DNA of 64,000 nucleotides from Hyaloperonospora brassicae (GCA_947650285.1 CANTFL010000254.1:1-64000); one strand, 5' to 3'. Counted from the stretch's first letter, positions 21,042-32,332 are shown. Notes: generated by a model not told the origin, from the letters alone. Translations and numbers: made by a program.

Positions 21042-23000
21042 CTACTGTTCCTGTATGCTGTTAAGATGCCTCATGGTTGAGACACGTTTAGCGAGTTGAC
21101 CACGCACTCGACTCCATCGAGCGTGCACCAGCTGCTTACGTAACTCTGCTTCGGGCAAAACATGCAGCAAGAAATCCACGAGATAACTCGCGCCCTCGAG
21201 TCCGAAGCTCAGCTCGAGATAGTGCATGAAAAAGTGGGCCGTAATGTGTCCCTTGCCAAACTGTCTTGCCTGTCGATGGAAGAGGTAAAAGAGCTTGGGG
21301 TTGTGCTGACAATCGTCCCACACAGCATCCAGAATCGCCGAGTTGAGGCAATCCGCCACGTCAAAGTCAAACGCCAGTGCAATCGTAGCAGCTCCATCGG
21401 AAATCGTTTGCTTGATTTCTGCCATAAAGTGCCGATCCAGTTCGTCAATGCCCTGCCACATCCGTCTCCCTTGCGGTATCTCCTCTACCAGCTCTTCGCC
21501 TTCCAACTTTGCTGCCGTTCCCGAAACGTCTCGCCTTTGCTGTCGCTCGGCAAGCAGATAGAATCCACTGACACAAACGACCGTAGGCAGCATATATCCA
21601 CACGTCAATGTAAGGCGACCACCTTTTCGGATCGGCCGTAGACCAGCTAGCGGCACAATCGCTTGTTCCGAGCCCTCGTGATCATTTGTTATCAAGTGAA
21701 TGCACAAATCCAGCATCGTAGCAAGCAGCACGAGCTCTACTTTGCCCACTCTGACTTGCCGTCGGGACTTGAACTCATGCAGCCTCTTCTTCAGATCGAT
21801 AGCCGGTGTCCGAAAGTGTCGTTCCAGTGCATGGACGTGAAGCAGTCCATAATCCGCCAGCGTGTGCTGAAGCAGCTCGACACCCATAGACAGTTGCAAG
21901 TGCTCGTTTGCCGCTCTTTCCAATGCTTTGGCGTGCATCAAGTCGTCATTGTGTTCGTTCAACATCATCGTCGTTGCTGTCGTGATCGAACCCTTTGTCA
22001 ACGCATCAAACAACCGCTTGTCCAAGTCGTTCAGCTGCTGCAGCTTGTACAGCACACAGTACAGTGCCGTGAGCGCACTGTCCGCAGGCGGTGCATAGCA
22101 TTGCTCGAACCCACGATGGCGCAACATGCGCTTCATTTTGCCATGTGCGACGCGAAACGGCGAGACGCGACAAGAACATTCAAACTTGGTGCAGATGGCC
22201 ACATTGCGCGTCTTGTCGTCCATGAGGTTCGCTTCGAGTTCATCCAGATTGGCACCGTCACACGGTCTGCTTTCAGTCATTGTCAGTATCTGTTGCTGCT
22301 TCATCTCTTCACCGCTCGTTGCTGCTCCATCGTCAGCGTTCTCGTCCACCTCGAAGCTTTCCACTACTTGTGCACTGCGTTCACTACTATTGACAGTCTC
22401 TCCTCCTCCTCCTCTTCCTTCTCCTCCTCCACCTCCATCTCCTTCTCTTTCCCTGCTATTGATCCAGCGACTCACTTGGCCCATGTCTCGCTCTCGCGAG
22501 TCCAGACACAGTACACAGTCCTCAAACTGATTCGGCACGACCGACACCTCTGCCGTCGACAGACCCGTCTCAAAGTTACAGAAACACCGCAGCACCTGCG
22601 ACGCACGTGGATCCAAAAACCGCGTGAGCCGTAACTCGGGAAGCTGCAGCAAGTGCCGGAAATAGTCATTCAACTCGACGCATCGCTTGATCAAAAACTT
22701 GGGCCTGCAGTGCCGACGTAGCCACGTTCGACGTCGATGGGGTACCGGTGCAGCCAACCGCTTCATCTCGTCTGGAAACGCCACGCGCAACTGCGCATCG
22801 AGGCCTTGGAATTCCACAAAGCTACGAAAGACCTGCCACGACGCTTGTAACCGCGTACCTCCGTGCTGGACACTACGGAACACAATGTGCGTCGAGAGCG
22901 CAAACTCCGGCTGCGTCATGCGGGACCGGTCAAAGTGGGACTTGTGGACGCGAAGATGGACGTGCAACAGCGCAGTCACATCGCGCACGGCGACGTGCAT
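21042..23000 (-). CDS. PX-domain protein
   Basis: A single exon of 652 aa from ATG 23000. The N-terminus (about 30-145) fits a phosphoinositide-binding PX domain: a strand-rich start ending STHIVFRSVQ, WQVFRSFVEFQGL, LRVAFPDE, then the helical part RRTWLRRHCRPKFLIKRCVELNDYFRHLLQLPEL..FLDPR. Residues about 180-235 are low complexity (Gly/Glu/Ser). The central and C-terminal parts are helical and conserved-looking, for example DCLNSAILDAVWDDC and KLFYLFHRQARQFGKGHITAHFF. I cannot assign them to a family. Endosomal membrane association is inferred from the PX domain. Basic residues in the expected lipid pocket are present but were not mapped. Confidence 0.8.
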   Translation of the reverse strand: MHVAVRDVTALLHVHLRVHKSHFDRSRMTQPEFALSTHIVFRSVQHGGTRLQASWQVFRSFVEFQGLDAQLRVAFPDEMKRLAAPVPHRRRTWLRRHCRPKFLIKRCVELNDYFRHLLQLPELRLTRFLDPRASQVLRCFCNFETGLSTAEVSVVPNQFEDCVLCLDSRERDMGQVSRWINSREREGDGGGGGEGRGGGGETVNSSERSAQVVESFEVDENADDGAATSGEEMKQQQILTMTESRPCDGANLDELEANLMDDKTRNVAICTKFECSCRVSPFRVAHGKMKRMLRHRGFEQCYAPPADSALTALYCVLYKLQQLNDLDKRLFDALTKGSITTATTMMLNEHNDDLMHAKALERAANEHLQLSMGVELLQHTLADYGLLHVHALERHFRTPAIDLKKRLHEFKSRRQVRVGKVELVLLATMLDLCIHLITNDHEGSEQAIVPLAGLRPIRKGGRLTLTCGYMLPTVVCVSGFYLLAERQQRRDVSGTAAKLEGEELVEEIPQGRRMWQGIDELDRHFMAEIKQTISDGAATIALAFDFDVADCLNSAILDAVWDDCQHNPKLFYLFHRQARQFGKGHITAHFFMHYLELSFGLEGASYLVDFLLHVLPEAELRKQLVHARWSRVRGQLAKRVSTMRHLNSIQEQ

Positions 23001-23745
23001 TGCGTTCGGTTGTGCTATCGGCCAAACGAATATCAGTCGTAGGAATCTATTGCTGTTATAGCTGTTGATGTTATAGTTGGGGATGTAGTAGTACTGAACA
23101 ACGGAATTTGGGTTGTAGCTTCGGGTTCGCTGTACTGGGCAAAAGCGCTTGTTTCGTGAGCGCGTGAATTGCTAAGTGAGACACTAGAGGCGGTTTACGA
23201 GTGTGGGGCCAACAGATGGCTACATGACGGCCGACCTCATCAGATGGTCGCAGCGGACTGAATCTGGATAACTGTCTACCACTAACAAACGCATTGGCCA
23301 CGTGCGGAGATTCAGTTAGCAAGCGAGAAATAGGACGTGGAGGGACTATATGGGTGAAGAAGGTACACTTTGGAGTTGCTGAGACTGTTTACAGTGTCAT
23401 AAGAGTTGTTGTTGTTGTTGTCGTTGTTGTTGTTGTTACGGAAGAAGAAGAAGAAGAGGAGGAGGAGCGAGTGGCACTGTTGTGTATACAGGAGGTGATC
23501 ACTGTTCTTATGCTTTTCCATCGACATCAGGTGTTTCTCCCCCCTCCCCTCTCTGCCGACACAGTCGCACAACTCCATCGTGACAGGGTCTTGAACTAGG
23601 ACCACAAGGGTGTAGTAAGCTGCCACAGTTGAAGCCAAGCGACTGCTCAAGAGCAGACAGTGCAGTGGAGAAGAGTTACAGGGTCCCCCCGAGTGTATCT
23701 TGCGAAGAAAGAACGAGCTTTTGGCATGACAGACGCAACTGTTCG

Positions 23746-23780
<35 letters not shown>

Positions 23781-24570
23781 CTCTCCTCTCTCTCCCTCTG
23801 AGTGCAGTGCAGTGCCACTTGCTGGCACTTCCGCGTGTGACAGACAGCAACTTCGTTTGCATCAATTGTTCCGTGACACCGTCTGCTACTGCTGCTGTGC
23901 ACGTGCCGAAGAAAACTGCTGCAGCAATTGTGTGTAAGTAGTTGTAGGAAGTGGCTGCGTATCGCTGTCTCACTTGATGATCTTGAGACGAATGTATCCG
24001 ATAAACACTTGCAACGCTCTGCGGCTGTCCACTCGCGCGCGAAGGCCGTCCAGTCTCTGGTCGCAACGTGCACACACCAGAGACAAGTGAGCATCTGCCA
24101 GCCGAGAAAATGGAATTCCACGGACGCCGCGAACGAAAACGTGCGATTGATCGTTGCCGTCATGTTTGACTCCATGTCGTCATTTTGTAGCAAAAGTAGT
24201 AGTAGTAGTAGTAGCAGTAGTAGTAGCAGTAGTAGTAGTAGTAGTAGTAGTAGTTGTTGTTGTTGTTGTTGTTGTTGTTGCTGCTGTTGTGTTTAGCTGA
24301 GGTGATCGAACTACAACTTGACCATACCGACGAATATCCGTGTCGAAAAAGCTGGATATTCGACCTAGAAAAGTCCGCTGCTTTTGTCGTGCGCGCTCTC
24401 TCTCTCTCTCTCTCTCTTGCGGGGCATAGAGCACGTCTCTCATTAAGAATGTAAAAAAATATGTGCCCACGGAGGATGATCGACACGTCCGACCTATTCA
24501 ACGAGAGGACCCAAAACCTCGAAATAGGTCTCTTTTCGTCCTATTTGCTGCAACCTCATCGGCACATCCC
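23001..24570. other. 1.6-kb intergenic region with microsatellites
   Basis: Contains a TTG/GAA run at about 23407-23465, a TC run at about 23750-23800, TAG/TTG runs at about 24196-24294 and a TC run at 24398-24418. A minus-strand frame of 293 codons (23312-24193) spans them and owes its poly-Asn, Glu-Arg and Phe tracts to these repeats. It has no recognisable domain and is not called as a gene. Confidence 0.5.
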
Positions 24571-25846
24571 ATGGCGCGTCTCTCTGCGAGCGAGACCGAG
24601 TTCATCGTACGTCTGGCCACGACTGTGTCTACAGAAGGCCATGAAGAGTGTCTCTGTGTGTGTTGTGGTGTCTAACTCGATGCGTGTGTCGGTCTACTTA
24701 CAGGCAGAGCACGAGCTCATTGCCATTATGCCTCACTTCCATTTGCGCGACAACAGCGGCATGCTCAATTTCATCAGTGTAAAGTGACCCATTTTGAGTA
24801 TGGGTCGTTGCAAATGGGCACTTTACGCTAACCTGCTTTCCGTGGAAAAAATAGGGTGATTTTGGACCATTTCAGCCTGGTATCACGACACATGTCCCAC
24901 TGTGGCTGGCGATTATGCTCAAACAGCTCAACAAGTGCCGAATTCTCGCACCGTCGTGGCTGTCAGTTGGTAGGATGTACCCATTTGTCGACTATGTGGG
25001 TAGGTTGTGTATTGGTATGTACCCATTTCTGTTTGGTGGACCTCTCTGTGGTATGCACAGACTATTTGACGTCGCAACTGCAGCGCGAGAAGACGAGTGA
25101 AGTGTTTGAAGAGCTGCCGTTTCATTACTTGGAGATCGCGTCGCTGTTGCTGAAAAAGTAAGTGGAATTGAAAAGCGCTATGTCGTTGAGTCCCTTGTTG
25201 TTGGGTGTATACTTTTGGGCTCATTGTTATTGCTACTGTCGATTCGTGTCGACGTTGCAGTGCACCGGAAGACTTGGATCGAAGTGAACATGTTCGTTTG
25301 TTGCTCGAAGATCTGCAAAACGTGCGACAGGACAAGATCCGCAAAGGTCTGGCCAAGATTGCAAGTGATGTCCAAGGCGGTGAAACGGCTTTTGTCATTC
25401 AGATGAACAATATCTCGGCCATGGAGATCAACTCTGTCCGCGAGTTTATGCTTGGGGTAGGATGTATCGTTGGCATCTGCGTGTGTTGTCATGGGTCGAT
25501 GGCACGTTGATTTTGACTCCTGCTCTGCAGTCTCTAGATCAGTTCTACCGGCTTTCGCAGCTCACAGCAGGAGCAGGTGCGGTTTTTGCAGGTCTAGCTA
25601 GATCGGCCTAGCTGACTACTAACTATGCGATACTGACTTTCGATTGTGTGCTGTGCGTTATGGCATAGCTGAAGGAGATTCCCAGTCTCAGTCCCAGTCA
25701 CAGAGCCAAGGTTATGCAGAGCCAGCGTCAGGTAGGCTTCGTTGCTCACCCACGGATCGAGGCAGGGTGTACTCACAGTGTGTTTGACGTGCTCTTATTT
25801 CGCAGATGGTCCTGCAGCACGCCGGCTTCGGCGGCATCGAGGATAG
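24571..25846 (+). CDS. GINS2: DNA replication complex GINS subunit Psf2
   Basis: GINS is part of the CMG replicative helicase. Eight exons keep one frame: 24571-24606, 24704-24778, 24855-24969, 25061-25157, 25261-25456, 25531-25576, 25669-25731 and 25806-25846, giving 222 aa. Family markers are [44 protein letters not shown] (the Psf2 signature, split by an intron at IS/GD), EELPFHYLEIASLLL and AMEINSVREFM. The last two exons add a Ser-Gln-rich stretch and a basic end (PAARRLRRHRG). They are chosen because they keep phase and avoid a short tail ending at 25611, and are less certain than the first six. Introns are 74-103 nt. Confidence 0.9.
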
Positions 25847-26771
25847 CAAAGCCCTTGAGCGTATATTCGTGACGCATTTCATCTGCGTTGGGCGAATGTG
25901 CTAGCTGGTTGGCTACGGGGTGAGGAGTGGTTGGGTGCTGCCTGGTGTGGTGACGTCATATGGATTGGACCAAGTGTCTGACCGTGTGCCTACCAACACT
26001 GGTCTGCTGACGACATCTGGCTGCTTGAGTGGTAGACGTGCTTTGGGGCAAGACTATAATGTGACAGACAAATGCGGAAACAGCTTGAAGAGCGTGTGCC
26101 TCGTGTGTGTGTGCGTGGCATCCATCCAGCTGTCTTGCTGTCGCTTCTGACGAGTTGCTGGTCGACGACAACGACGACAATGTGTGGGTACCCACCCACC
26201 GACCGACCGACTCATTGACCTTATCCCAGCAGCTGTGCACGGATCCCGTCCGACAAAAAACAAAACTTTGCAACACGGACGACGTTTGCAGCAGCCGAAC
26301 TTGTCGCTCATTCCGTGCCGAGCAAACCGTATCGGCTATCCGTGATCGCTGTAAGTTTCAGCGTTATGGTCAAAGCCTCGGCGCTTGTGATCGTGCGCCT
26401 ACCTGACTGAACTCAAACGGTACATGTCACGTGTCATCATCGATCCAGTCAACTTCTTTCGAGATGACGTGCGATGTCTTCGATCACATATCTTCGCCAG
26501 CGATCCCTCGTTACAATCGTATGCAACTTCAATGTCCACCACCTGTCGTCGCTATCCCGAAAACGCCAAAACCATTTCAAAGTCTCCCGTAACCCTCGAC
26601 GACTGTCGGTATTCGACGCAAACGTGTCGCTCTAATTCGATCCCACTCTATTCCGTTTTTCATTGGCTACGACGCAATAGCCCACAACGTCTCTTGTCGC
26701 ACTTGTAAACACGACACGACACAGACACAGATACAGCGCCGCATAGAGCACCGTATTGCCCGTCGAAAGCA
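25847..26771. other. 0.9-kb intergenic region
   Basis: 3' flank of GINS2 and 5' flank of the RRM/CCCH gene. No open frame of note and no repeat seen. A Thr/Ser-like pyrimidine-rich leader precedes 26772. Confidence 0.5.
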
Positions 26772-28649
26772 ATGGCGGACGGCGACTTATGGCGCGACCG
26801 CAACAAAGTGTTTGTCGCAGGTCTTCCGCCCCACGTCGACGACAATGCGCTGTACGAGAAGTTCCAACCGTTCGGTGCAATGCACCAGTCGAAAGTGGTC
26901 TCCGACCCCAAAACCGGTCGCTCGAGAGGTTTTGGGTTTGTCACGTTTTGCGACTATACGAACGCACTGGACGCCGTGGATCGAGTGAACCAGACAAAGT
27001 GGGACAAACGGGTGCTCAATGTGCGCTTTTTGCAGCCCAAAGGGACGACGAACGGGTTGAGTTTGACCACTGGCCATCGAGACAACAAAAGAGGTGCACC
27101 TGGTGCAGGAACCCGACCTGTGAAAGCCATTGGACCGCGGCCCGAAGGCTGTACGACCGTTTACGTGGGCAATTTGGCCTACGGCATTACTGAAGAAGTC
27201 CTACGGAAAGTATTTGACAAGTGTGGCAGCATCCGCGCCGTGCGGTTTGCCGAACACATTCAGACCAAAGAGTTTCGCGGTTTCGGGTACGTGCAATTCC
27301 ACGAAGAAGGACCGTGTGAAGCTGCGATCAAGTTGGACGGGATGGTGGTCATGGGCCGCCCCATGACCATTGACTACGGGGCTCGAGACGAGGGGTTTGC
27401 TCACGCGCGGGAAGAGCTCCAGAAGAAGCTGAAGAAGGGCATTTGCCATAAATTCCAGCAAGGTCAATGCACGCGTGGCGACGCGTGCAAGTTTGCCCAT
27501 GTGATGCAAGGTCAGGATGCGGAAGAGCTGGTTCAACCGGCGGAACGACCCGTTGGTGGCATTGCAACGCCTGGTGCTGCTTTGCTCGGACAAGCGGACA
27601 CAAGTTCTTGGATCGCCGGGGGTGATCAAGATAGTCCCCAAGTTACGTCGGACGCACCGATTTGCATCAATTTCCGAAAGGGCAAGTGCAAACGCGGTGC
27701 AGCTTGCAAGTTCCAGCACTTGCGTGAAGGTGACAGCGCTGAAGCGACTGCAATGGAAGAGATTGGAATGGCGGACGTGCAGACGGAGAGTGAGGTGGTG
27801 GAAGAAGTTTTGCACGAACAAGAGACGATGGCTGAGGACGCAGCACCAGTGTGTCAGAACTACCAGAAAAGCAAGTGCAAGCGTGGAGCAGCATGTCGCT
27901 TTCGCCATGTGACGGCACCAGCAGGAGGTGATCATGAACTCAAGGGGACAAGCTGGAAAGCGCCTGTTCGCGTCGTGCTGCCGGTTGCTGCAGTCGCTGA
28001 AGTGGCTGTCTGCAGGAATTTCCAGTCGGGAATGTGCTCGCGAGGGGCGTCGTGTCGATTTGCACACACTGGGTACGTGCCGCAGACAGCTCCGCTGATT
28101 GCAGTCGAAGAAGTCAGCGAGTACCAAAAACGATTTCAAAGCGTGTGCTACAACTGGCAGCGTAGTGGATCCTGCGCACGTGGCAATGAGTGTCCGTTCC
28201 AGCACGACCAAGGAGGTATAGCTACTTCGCAGAGCAAGCCGACTGGAAAAGCAGCGACGCCGCTTGGCAAAAGAGGAGACAAGGAAAAAGAGGGCAAGAC
28301 ATGCGAAGCAGACGATGATGCGGTGACAGATGGAGAAGAAGTCGATACAGAGCGTTCCAAAAAGCACAAGAAGAGCAAGAAGGACAAGAAGCGCAAGGCT
28401 GATGAAGTGGAGGAAGCTGATTCGAAGAAGTCTGTAAAGGATCGCAAGAAGAGTAAGAAGCGCAAGGTTGATGAAGGGGAGGATGCTGATTTGAAAAAGT
28501 CCGTAACGGGTCACAAGAAGAGCAAGAAGGACAGGGCTGAGAAAGAAGACGGTCGTGGTCATGATACAAAGGAAAAGCTCAAGAAGGACAAAAAGCACAA
28601 AAAGGACAAGAAGGACAAGAGCCACAAGAAGGTTAACGAGCGTGACTGA
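26772..28649 (+). CDS. RNA-binding protein: two RRMs, five CCCH fingers, Lys-rich tail
   Basis: A single exon of 625 aa. RRM1 is about 12-88 (RNP2 VFVAGL, RNP1 RGFGFVTF). RRM2 is about 129-204 (RNP2 VYVGNL, RNP1 RGFGYVQF). Five CCCH fingers follow at 225-243, 298-316, 361-379, 414-432 and 459-478. Spacing is C-x7-C-x5-C-x3-H in the first four and C-x8-C-x5-C-x3-H in the last. From about 490 the protein is almost purely Lys/Asp/Glu/Ser with repeated KKSKKDKK-type blocks that look like a nuclear or nucleolar localisation tail. RRM1-linker-RRM2 resembles nucleolin-type or U2AF-type tandem RRMs, but the whole architecture is not one I can name. A long antisense frame here is a shadow. Confidence 0.9.
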   Translation: MADGDLWRDRNKVFVAGLPPHVDDNALYEKFQPFGAMHQSKVVSDPKTGRSRGFGFVTFCDYTNALDAVDRVNQTKWDKRVLNVRFLQPKGTTNGLSLTTGHRDNKRGAPGAGTRPVKAIGPRPEGCTTVYVGNLAYGITEEVLRKVFDKCGSIRAVRFAEHIQTKEFRGFGYVQFHEEGPCEAAIKLDGMVVMGRPMTIDYGARDEGFAHAREELQKKLKKGICHKFQQGQCTRGDACKFAHVMQGQDAEELVQPAERPVGGIATPGAALLGQADTSSWIAGGDQDSPQVTSDAPICINFRKGKCKRGAACKFQHLREGDSAEATAMEEIGMADVQTESEVVEEVLHEQETMAEDAAPVCQNYQKSKCKRGAACRFRHVTAPAGGDHELKGTSWKAPVRVVLPVAAVAEVAVCRNFQSGMCSRGASCRFAHTGYVPQTAPLIAVEEVSEYQKRFQSVCYNWQRSGSCARGNECPFQHDQGGIATSQSKPTGKAATPLGKRGDKEKEGKTCEADDDAVTDGEEVDTERSKKHKKSKKDKKRKADEVEEADSKKSVKDRKKSKKRKVDEGEDADLKKSVTGHKKSKKDRAEKEDGRGHDTKEKLKKDKKHKKDKKDKSHKKVNERD

Positions 28650-29587
28650 AATGCTGGGCGTTGTGGCCCTGGATAGACATAGATGAGCATATACATCTTA
28701 CAAAGCGATGGTATTGGGAGTACTGCAAGGTGTGTATGATTGCTACCTGCTCGGACGACTCGAAGGTCGCGTGGACTTTGACGCCTGTGTCTTCGATCGA
28801 CGAAATCGAGTGGAGATTGTCAAATGGTCCAGCTGAGCTGAGCTGAGCTCAGTTGAGCTGCCTCTCTGCTCGAGTTTAGTGCAATGATCGATCGGGTCCT
28901 GAGCATTGTGGCCATCAGCGTGAAGTGTGTGGATGCACTCATTGCCTGGTATACCTTTTACCGTTCCAGTATTGCTGGCTGCACGTGCTGTTTACTGACA
29001 ATGCTGCTATGGTGCATCTCTATTGCAGTTCTTTCGACAAGAGCGTCCGTTGTGTCACTGATATCGCAAGCAATTGTGTCGATGAGAAGAATCTCGTGAG
29101 CAGTTGCAAAGATGGTAGCAAGAAAACGTGCCGCGAGAAAAGTGGTAGACGCCTTATCCATTATCTACACTCGTGCTATAGCTTGTTCAGTATAACAAGA
29201 GTACAGTGCTACCTGTTACCTTCGGGACGCCACTTCAAAGCTGATGGAAGCTAAACAGCGCAAGTGTCAAGTAAATGCCACCGCTTTCTTCAGCTTAGTA
29301 CAAGTGAACCATATGCACAGGCAGAGAAGTGGGTCATTGATGTCCCGACGCTTCGAGCGGTATCCGATTTACCTGCTGCAAAGCAGCTTAGTGGACTGTG
29401 CAACATGGATATCGACGATAATGTCTGGTCTATGGTCACATGACGACAACATTTGTCGACTTTACGGATACTTTCCAGAAGGCCAAACAGGTGAGACAAA
29501 CGTATGCGGATCTCTACCCTTTGTATACGACGATACGATACCATACCGTCTCGAACGTGACATTCAGATATCCGCTTCCAGCCCTTC
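28650..29587. other. 0.9-kb intergenic region
   Basis: Contains a degenerate pentanucleotide repeat (GAGCT) at about 28831-28860. Open frames of 100-180 codons near 29244-29786 overlap the AFG1 start in other frames and show no domain. No gene called. Confidence 0.5.
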
Positions 29588-31359
29588 ATGCGCTTTTCCA
29601 CCCACCACTTCCGTTCCCACGTTTATCGCACTCGTTCGTCCATTGTCACCTCTTTCTCAACGTCACCGCACGTTCAAACGCCATCAGAGGCCTACAACGC
29701 TCTGGTCCATCACAAACGTCTCGAATTCGATGGCCACCAAGTGGCACTCGTGCGCCGGTATTTCGACAAACTGCATACGCAATTGATTGACTACAAGTTG
29801 CCCGTTTCCGAGTTCCCTAATACCGAGAAAGAAGCTCCGAAGACCAAAGAAGTGGACTTCAAGTCTGTCGTGAAGATCCCTCGTGGGTTATACCTCTACG
29901 GAGGCGTTGGCACGGGAAAGTCGCTGCTGTTGGATCTATTTTTTCGCACTGCGAACGTCCAACGCAAGCGACGCGTGCACTTTAATGACTTTATGATGGA
30001 TCTACATAGGCGATTGGCTCGGGAAAAGACCAGAGAGGCGATACCGGATCCCAGTAGACCACCAGAGCACTGGATGGGAAGCCACAGTCGAGATGTTGTG
30101 GTCCAAGTCGCGCAGGAGATGGCCGACGAGAGTCACTTGCTCTGTTTCGACGAGTTTCAAGTCACGGACGTCGCGGACGCACTCATTATGCGGAAAGTCT
30201 TTGGGGTACTGTTCCAACGGGGTGTCGTCATGGTGGCTACGTCCAATACGCCGCCGCAGGTAAAGAGATACAACGAAGAATGGGCATGGGGTACCTGATC
30301 TAACCCGGAGCTAACCCCATGCGGTCGTTGTCGTTGTTGTTGTTGTTGTTTGCTGTTGTTTGCTTTGCTTTTGATAGGACCTCTACAAAGATGGCACGAA
30401 TCGCGAGTACTTTATGCCCTTCTTGGATCAGCTCGCGCGGCACACGAAAGTGCTGTCGATGAACTCGGAAATCGACTACCGTCTTCTCTGCGAGCCTTTC
30501 GATCGCGAGAGAACGTTCTTGACGCCACTGTCTGCCTCAACGCGGCGCGAGATGGATCAACTGTACCACGAGCTGTTGGCCGATGAGGCTCGAGACTCGA
30601 GGGACAACAATGTCCAGGACGAACTGCTGCACGTGCCCGTGATGATGGGTCGCACGCTCGACATTCGAGGATCTCTGAAGCGTGGCGTGTGTCGAGCATC
30701 CTTTGATGCCTTGTGCGGGACGGAGAGAGGGGCCGCAGACTACAAAGCCATCGCCGAACGTTTCCACACGGTCATGCTCGACGACGTGCCGATGTTGAGC
30801 ATGGCCCAGCACGATCCAGCGCGGCGCTTCATTGTGCTCGTCGATGAGCTCTACGAGCACCGGACGCAACTTGTGCTGTCAACTGAAGCTGCTGTGCCTC
30901 GCGAGATCTTTTCGTTCGACGACCAGAGCGTGCAAGCGGCATCAACAACCAGCGAAGCACAAGCGAACAAGCAGGAGGCAATGCGCATGGACAACAAAGC
31001 TGTAGGCGTTCCCACGAGTTCGTGCGATGCGCCTGGAGGAGCGCCTTCAGGTCCCCTTGACACACGCAACCTCGTGGCACTCAAAGACCTCAAGATCGCG
31101 TTCAAGCGCGCGGTATCGCGGCTCCACGAGATGCAAAGCACTCGGTACGTCCGACAACGCCATCCCAGAGCTCACGCCCCACCATCAACCCGAAGGAAGG
31201 GCTTCGGCCCTTAGCAGCCGTCTCAATTGACTCGCTCGACACCACGTACGTCACGACCAGAGGCAGCGAAAGGCCGTTGCAGCAGCTTTTGTCCACGGTA
31301 AGAAGGCGGCGAAGACAGCAGGTGCCATCCCCTCGGCGTCCAGTCCAATGAATGGTTGA
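29588..31359 (+). CDS. AFG1L: AFG1-like mitochondrial ATPase
   Basis: AFG1/LACE1 is a P-loop ATPase that assists turnover of mitochondrial proteins; the bacterial relative is ZapE. Exon 1 is 29588-30259 and exon 2 30378-31144, with a 118-nt intron (GTAAAG to GATAG) at TSNTPPQ/DLYKDGTNR. The N-terminus is basic and Ser/Thr-rich like a mitochondrial presequence. Walker A is GGVGTGKS, Walker B LLCFDEFQVTDVADA, and sensor-like MVATSN follows. The C-terminal family motif AFKRAVSRLHEMQS is present. The 3' end is uncertain: a GTACGT donor at 31145 suggests a last exon starting at 31263 and ending at 31359 (RKAVAAAFVHGKKAAKTAG), though this uses a weak GAG acceptor. Without splicing the frame stops at 31214. 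An insert of about 50 residues rich in Ala/Ser precedes the last motif. Confidence 0.9.
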
Positions 31360-31449
31360 CAGCCATTCCCCCACCTCCTGACCTCCCAACGCTTTCTCCA
31401 GTCCACGTCGCGTCTCCTCTTCCGCTCTCGGTCTTCACCCCACTCCATC

Positions 31450-32332
31450 ATGGCCACGTCCCCTCCTCTTCCGACTCCAAACGACGTCAACCCAACCATA
31501 GCAACCGCCATCGCCACCGCGCACCCCCTCACCAGCTCCCCCGCTCTCCTCTTCGCTTCCCCCTTCGGCCCTCCGTCGACAACAAGAGCGCGACGTCATC
31601 CTGTCGTTCGACGCCCATCCGCTCGGGCGACACGAAGCGTATTTCCTCCTTGCAACAAAGTGGCTCAACACGTGGACAGCGTACGTCTGCGACGCGACCG
31701 CCACGTCGGCGCGGCCGGGACCCATTGACAACTCGTCGCTCGTTGACCCGATGGCGTACCGGGTGCAGCCCCACCTCCAGCCGACGGTCGACTACCGTGG
31801 GGTATCCCCTCAAGTCTACGCCCTCTTTGCAGAGCTCTACGGCCCGAGCGTCAACGACACTGTCCAACAGTTTCTTGTGCGCTATACGATGGACCTCTAC
31901 GCCCCTCCCGTCCTGATCGACGACGTCCGTGCAATGCTTCGGGTCCCCGCAGTCCGTGCGCGCGCAGTCGTGACGGCAGAGGTGACGGCCACGTGGCCAT
32001 TGGAAGAGGGAAGAGACGACAGTATGGTGCTCGAAACGGGTCTTCGGCCTCGAGATCGAGACGATGAGACGTGGGCGTACAAGTGCTGTTGTCGCTGTGC
32101 GTACCTCGTGCCGTGTTTGTATCGGGTGCTGGGAGGGGGACCGACGTATGAGGAGGAGACGAGGGACAAGAGGCGATGGAGGGACTATGTGTGTTGCAGT
32201 CGTCGAGTGAGGTCGAGAAACGAGGGACACGAGCGCACGCACCGTCGAAGACGAGTGAATGGGACGGAAGACGAGTCGAGCGACGAGGAAAGTGGCGGTA
32301 GGGACGAAGAGACGAGTGGGTTATTGGCTTGA
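31450..32332 (+). CDS. stand-alone DUSP-domain protein, 5' end unresolved
   Basis: The clear part is the open frame from 31502 to 32332. It reads HEAYFLLATKWLNTWTAYVCD, then PGPIDNSSLVD and a long helical segment: the fold of the DUSP domain found in ubiquitin-specific proteases. No protease Cys or His box follows. Instead there is a Cys cluster (KCCCRCAYLVPC), then an Arg-rich and acidic tail ending SGLLA. This frame has no upstream ATG before the stop at 31499. The only good ATG, 31450 (MATSPPLPTPNDV), lies in a different frame. A single-base shift, a sequencing error or an intron with a non-standard site between about 31485 and 31600 must be invoked. Start and first residues are therefore tentative. 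A ubiquitin-linked role is inferred from the domain only. Confidence 0.65.

Noticed and set aside
23312..24193. 293-codon minus-strand frame
   Set aside because: Poly-Asn, Glu-Arg and Phe tracts come from TTG, TC and TTC microsatellites. No domain is present, and it occupies a promoter region.
27201..28625. 474-codon minus-strand frame opposite the RRM/CCCH gene
   Set aside because: Antisense shadow of a strongly supported coding sequence. Its Leu/Phe richness mirrors the Lys-rich tail.
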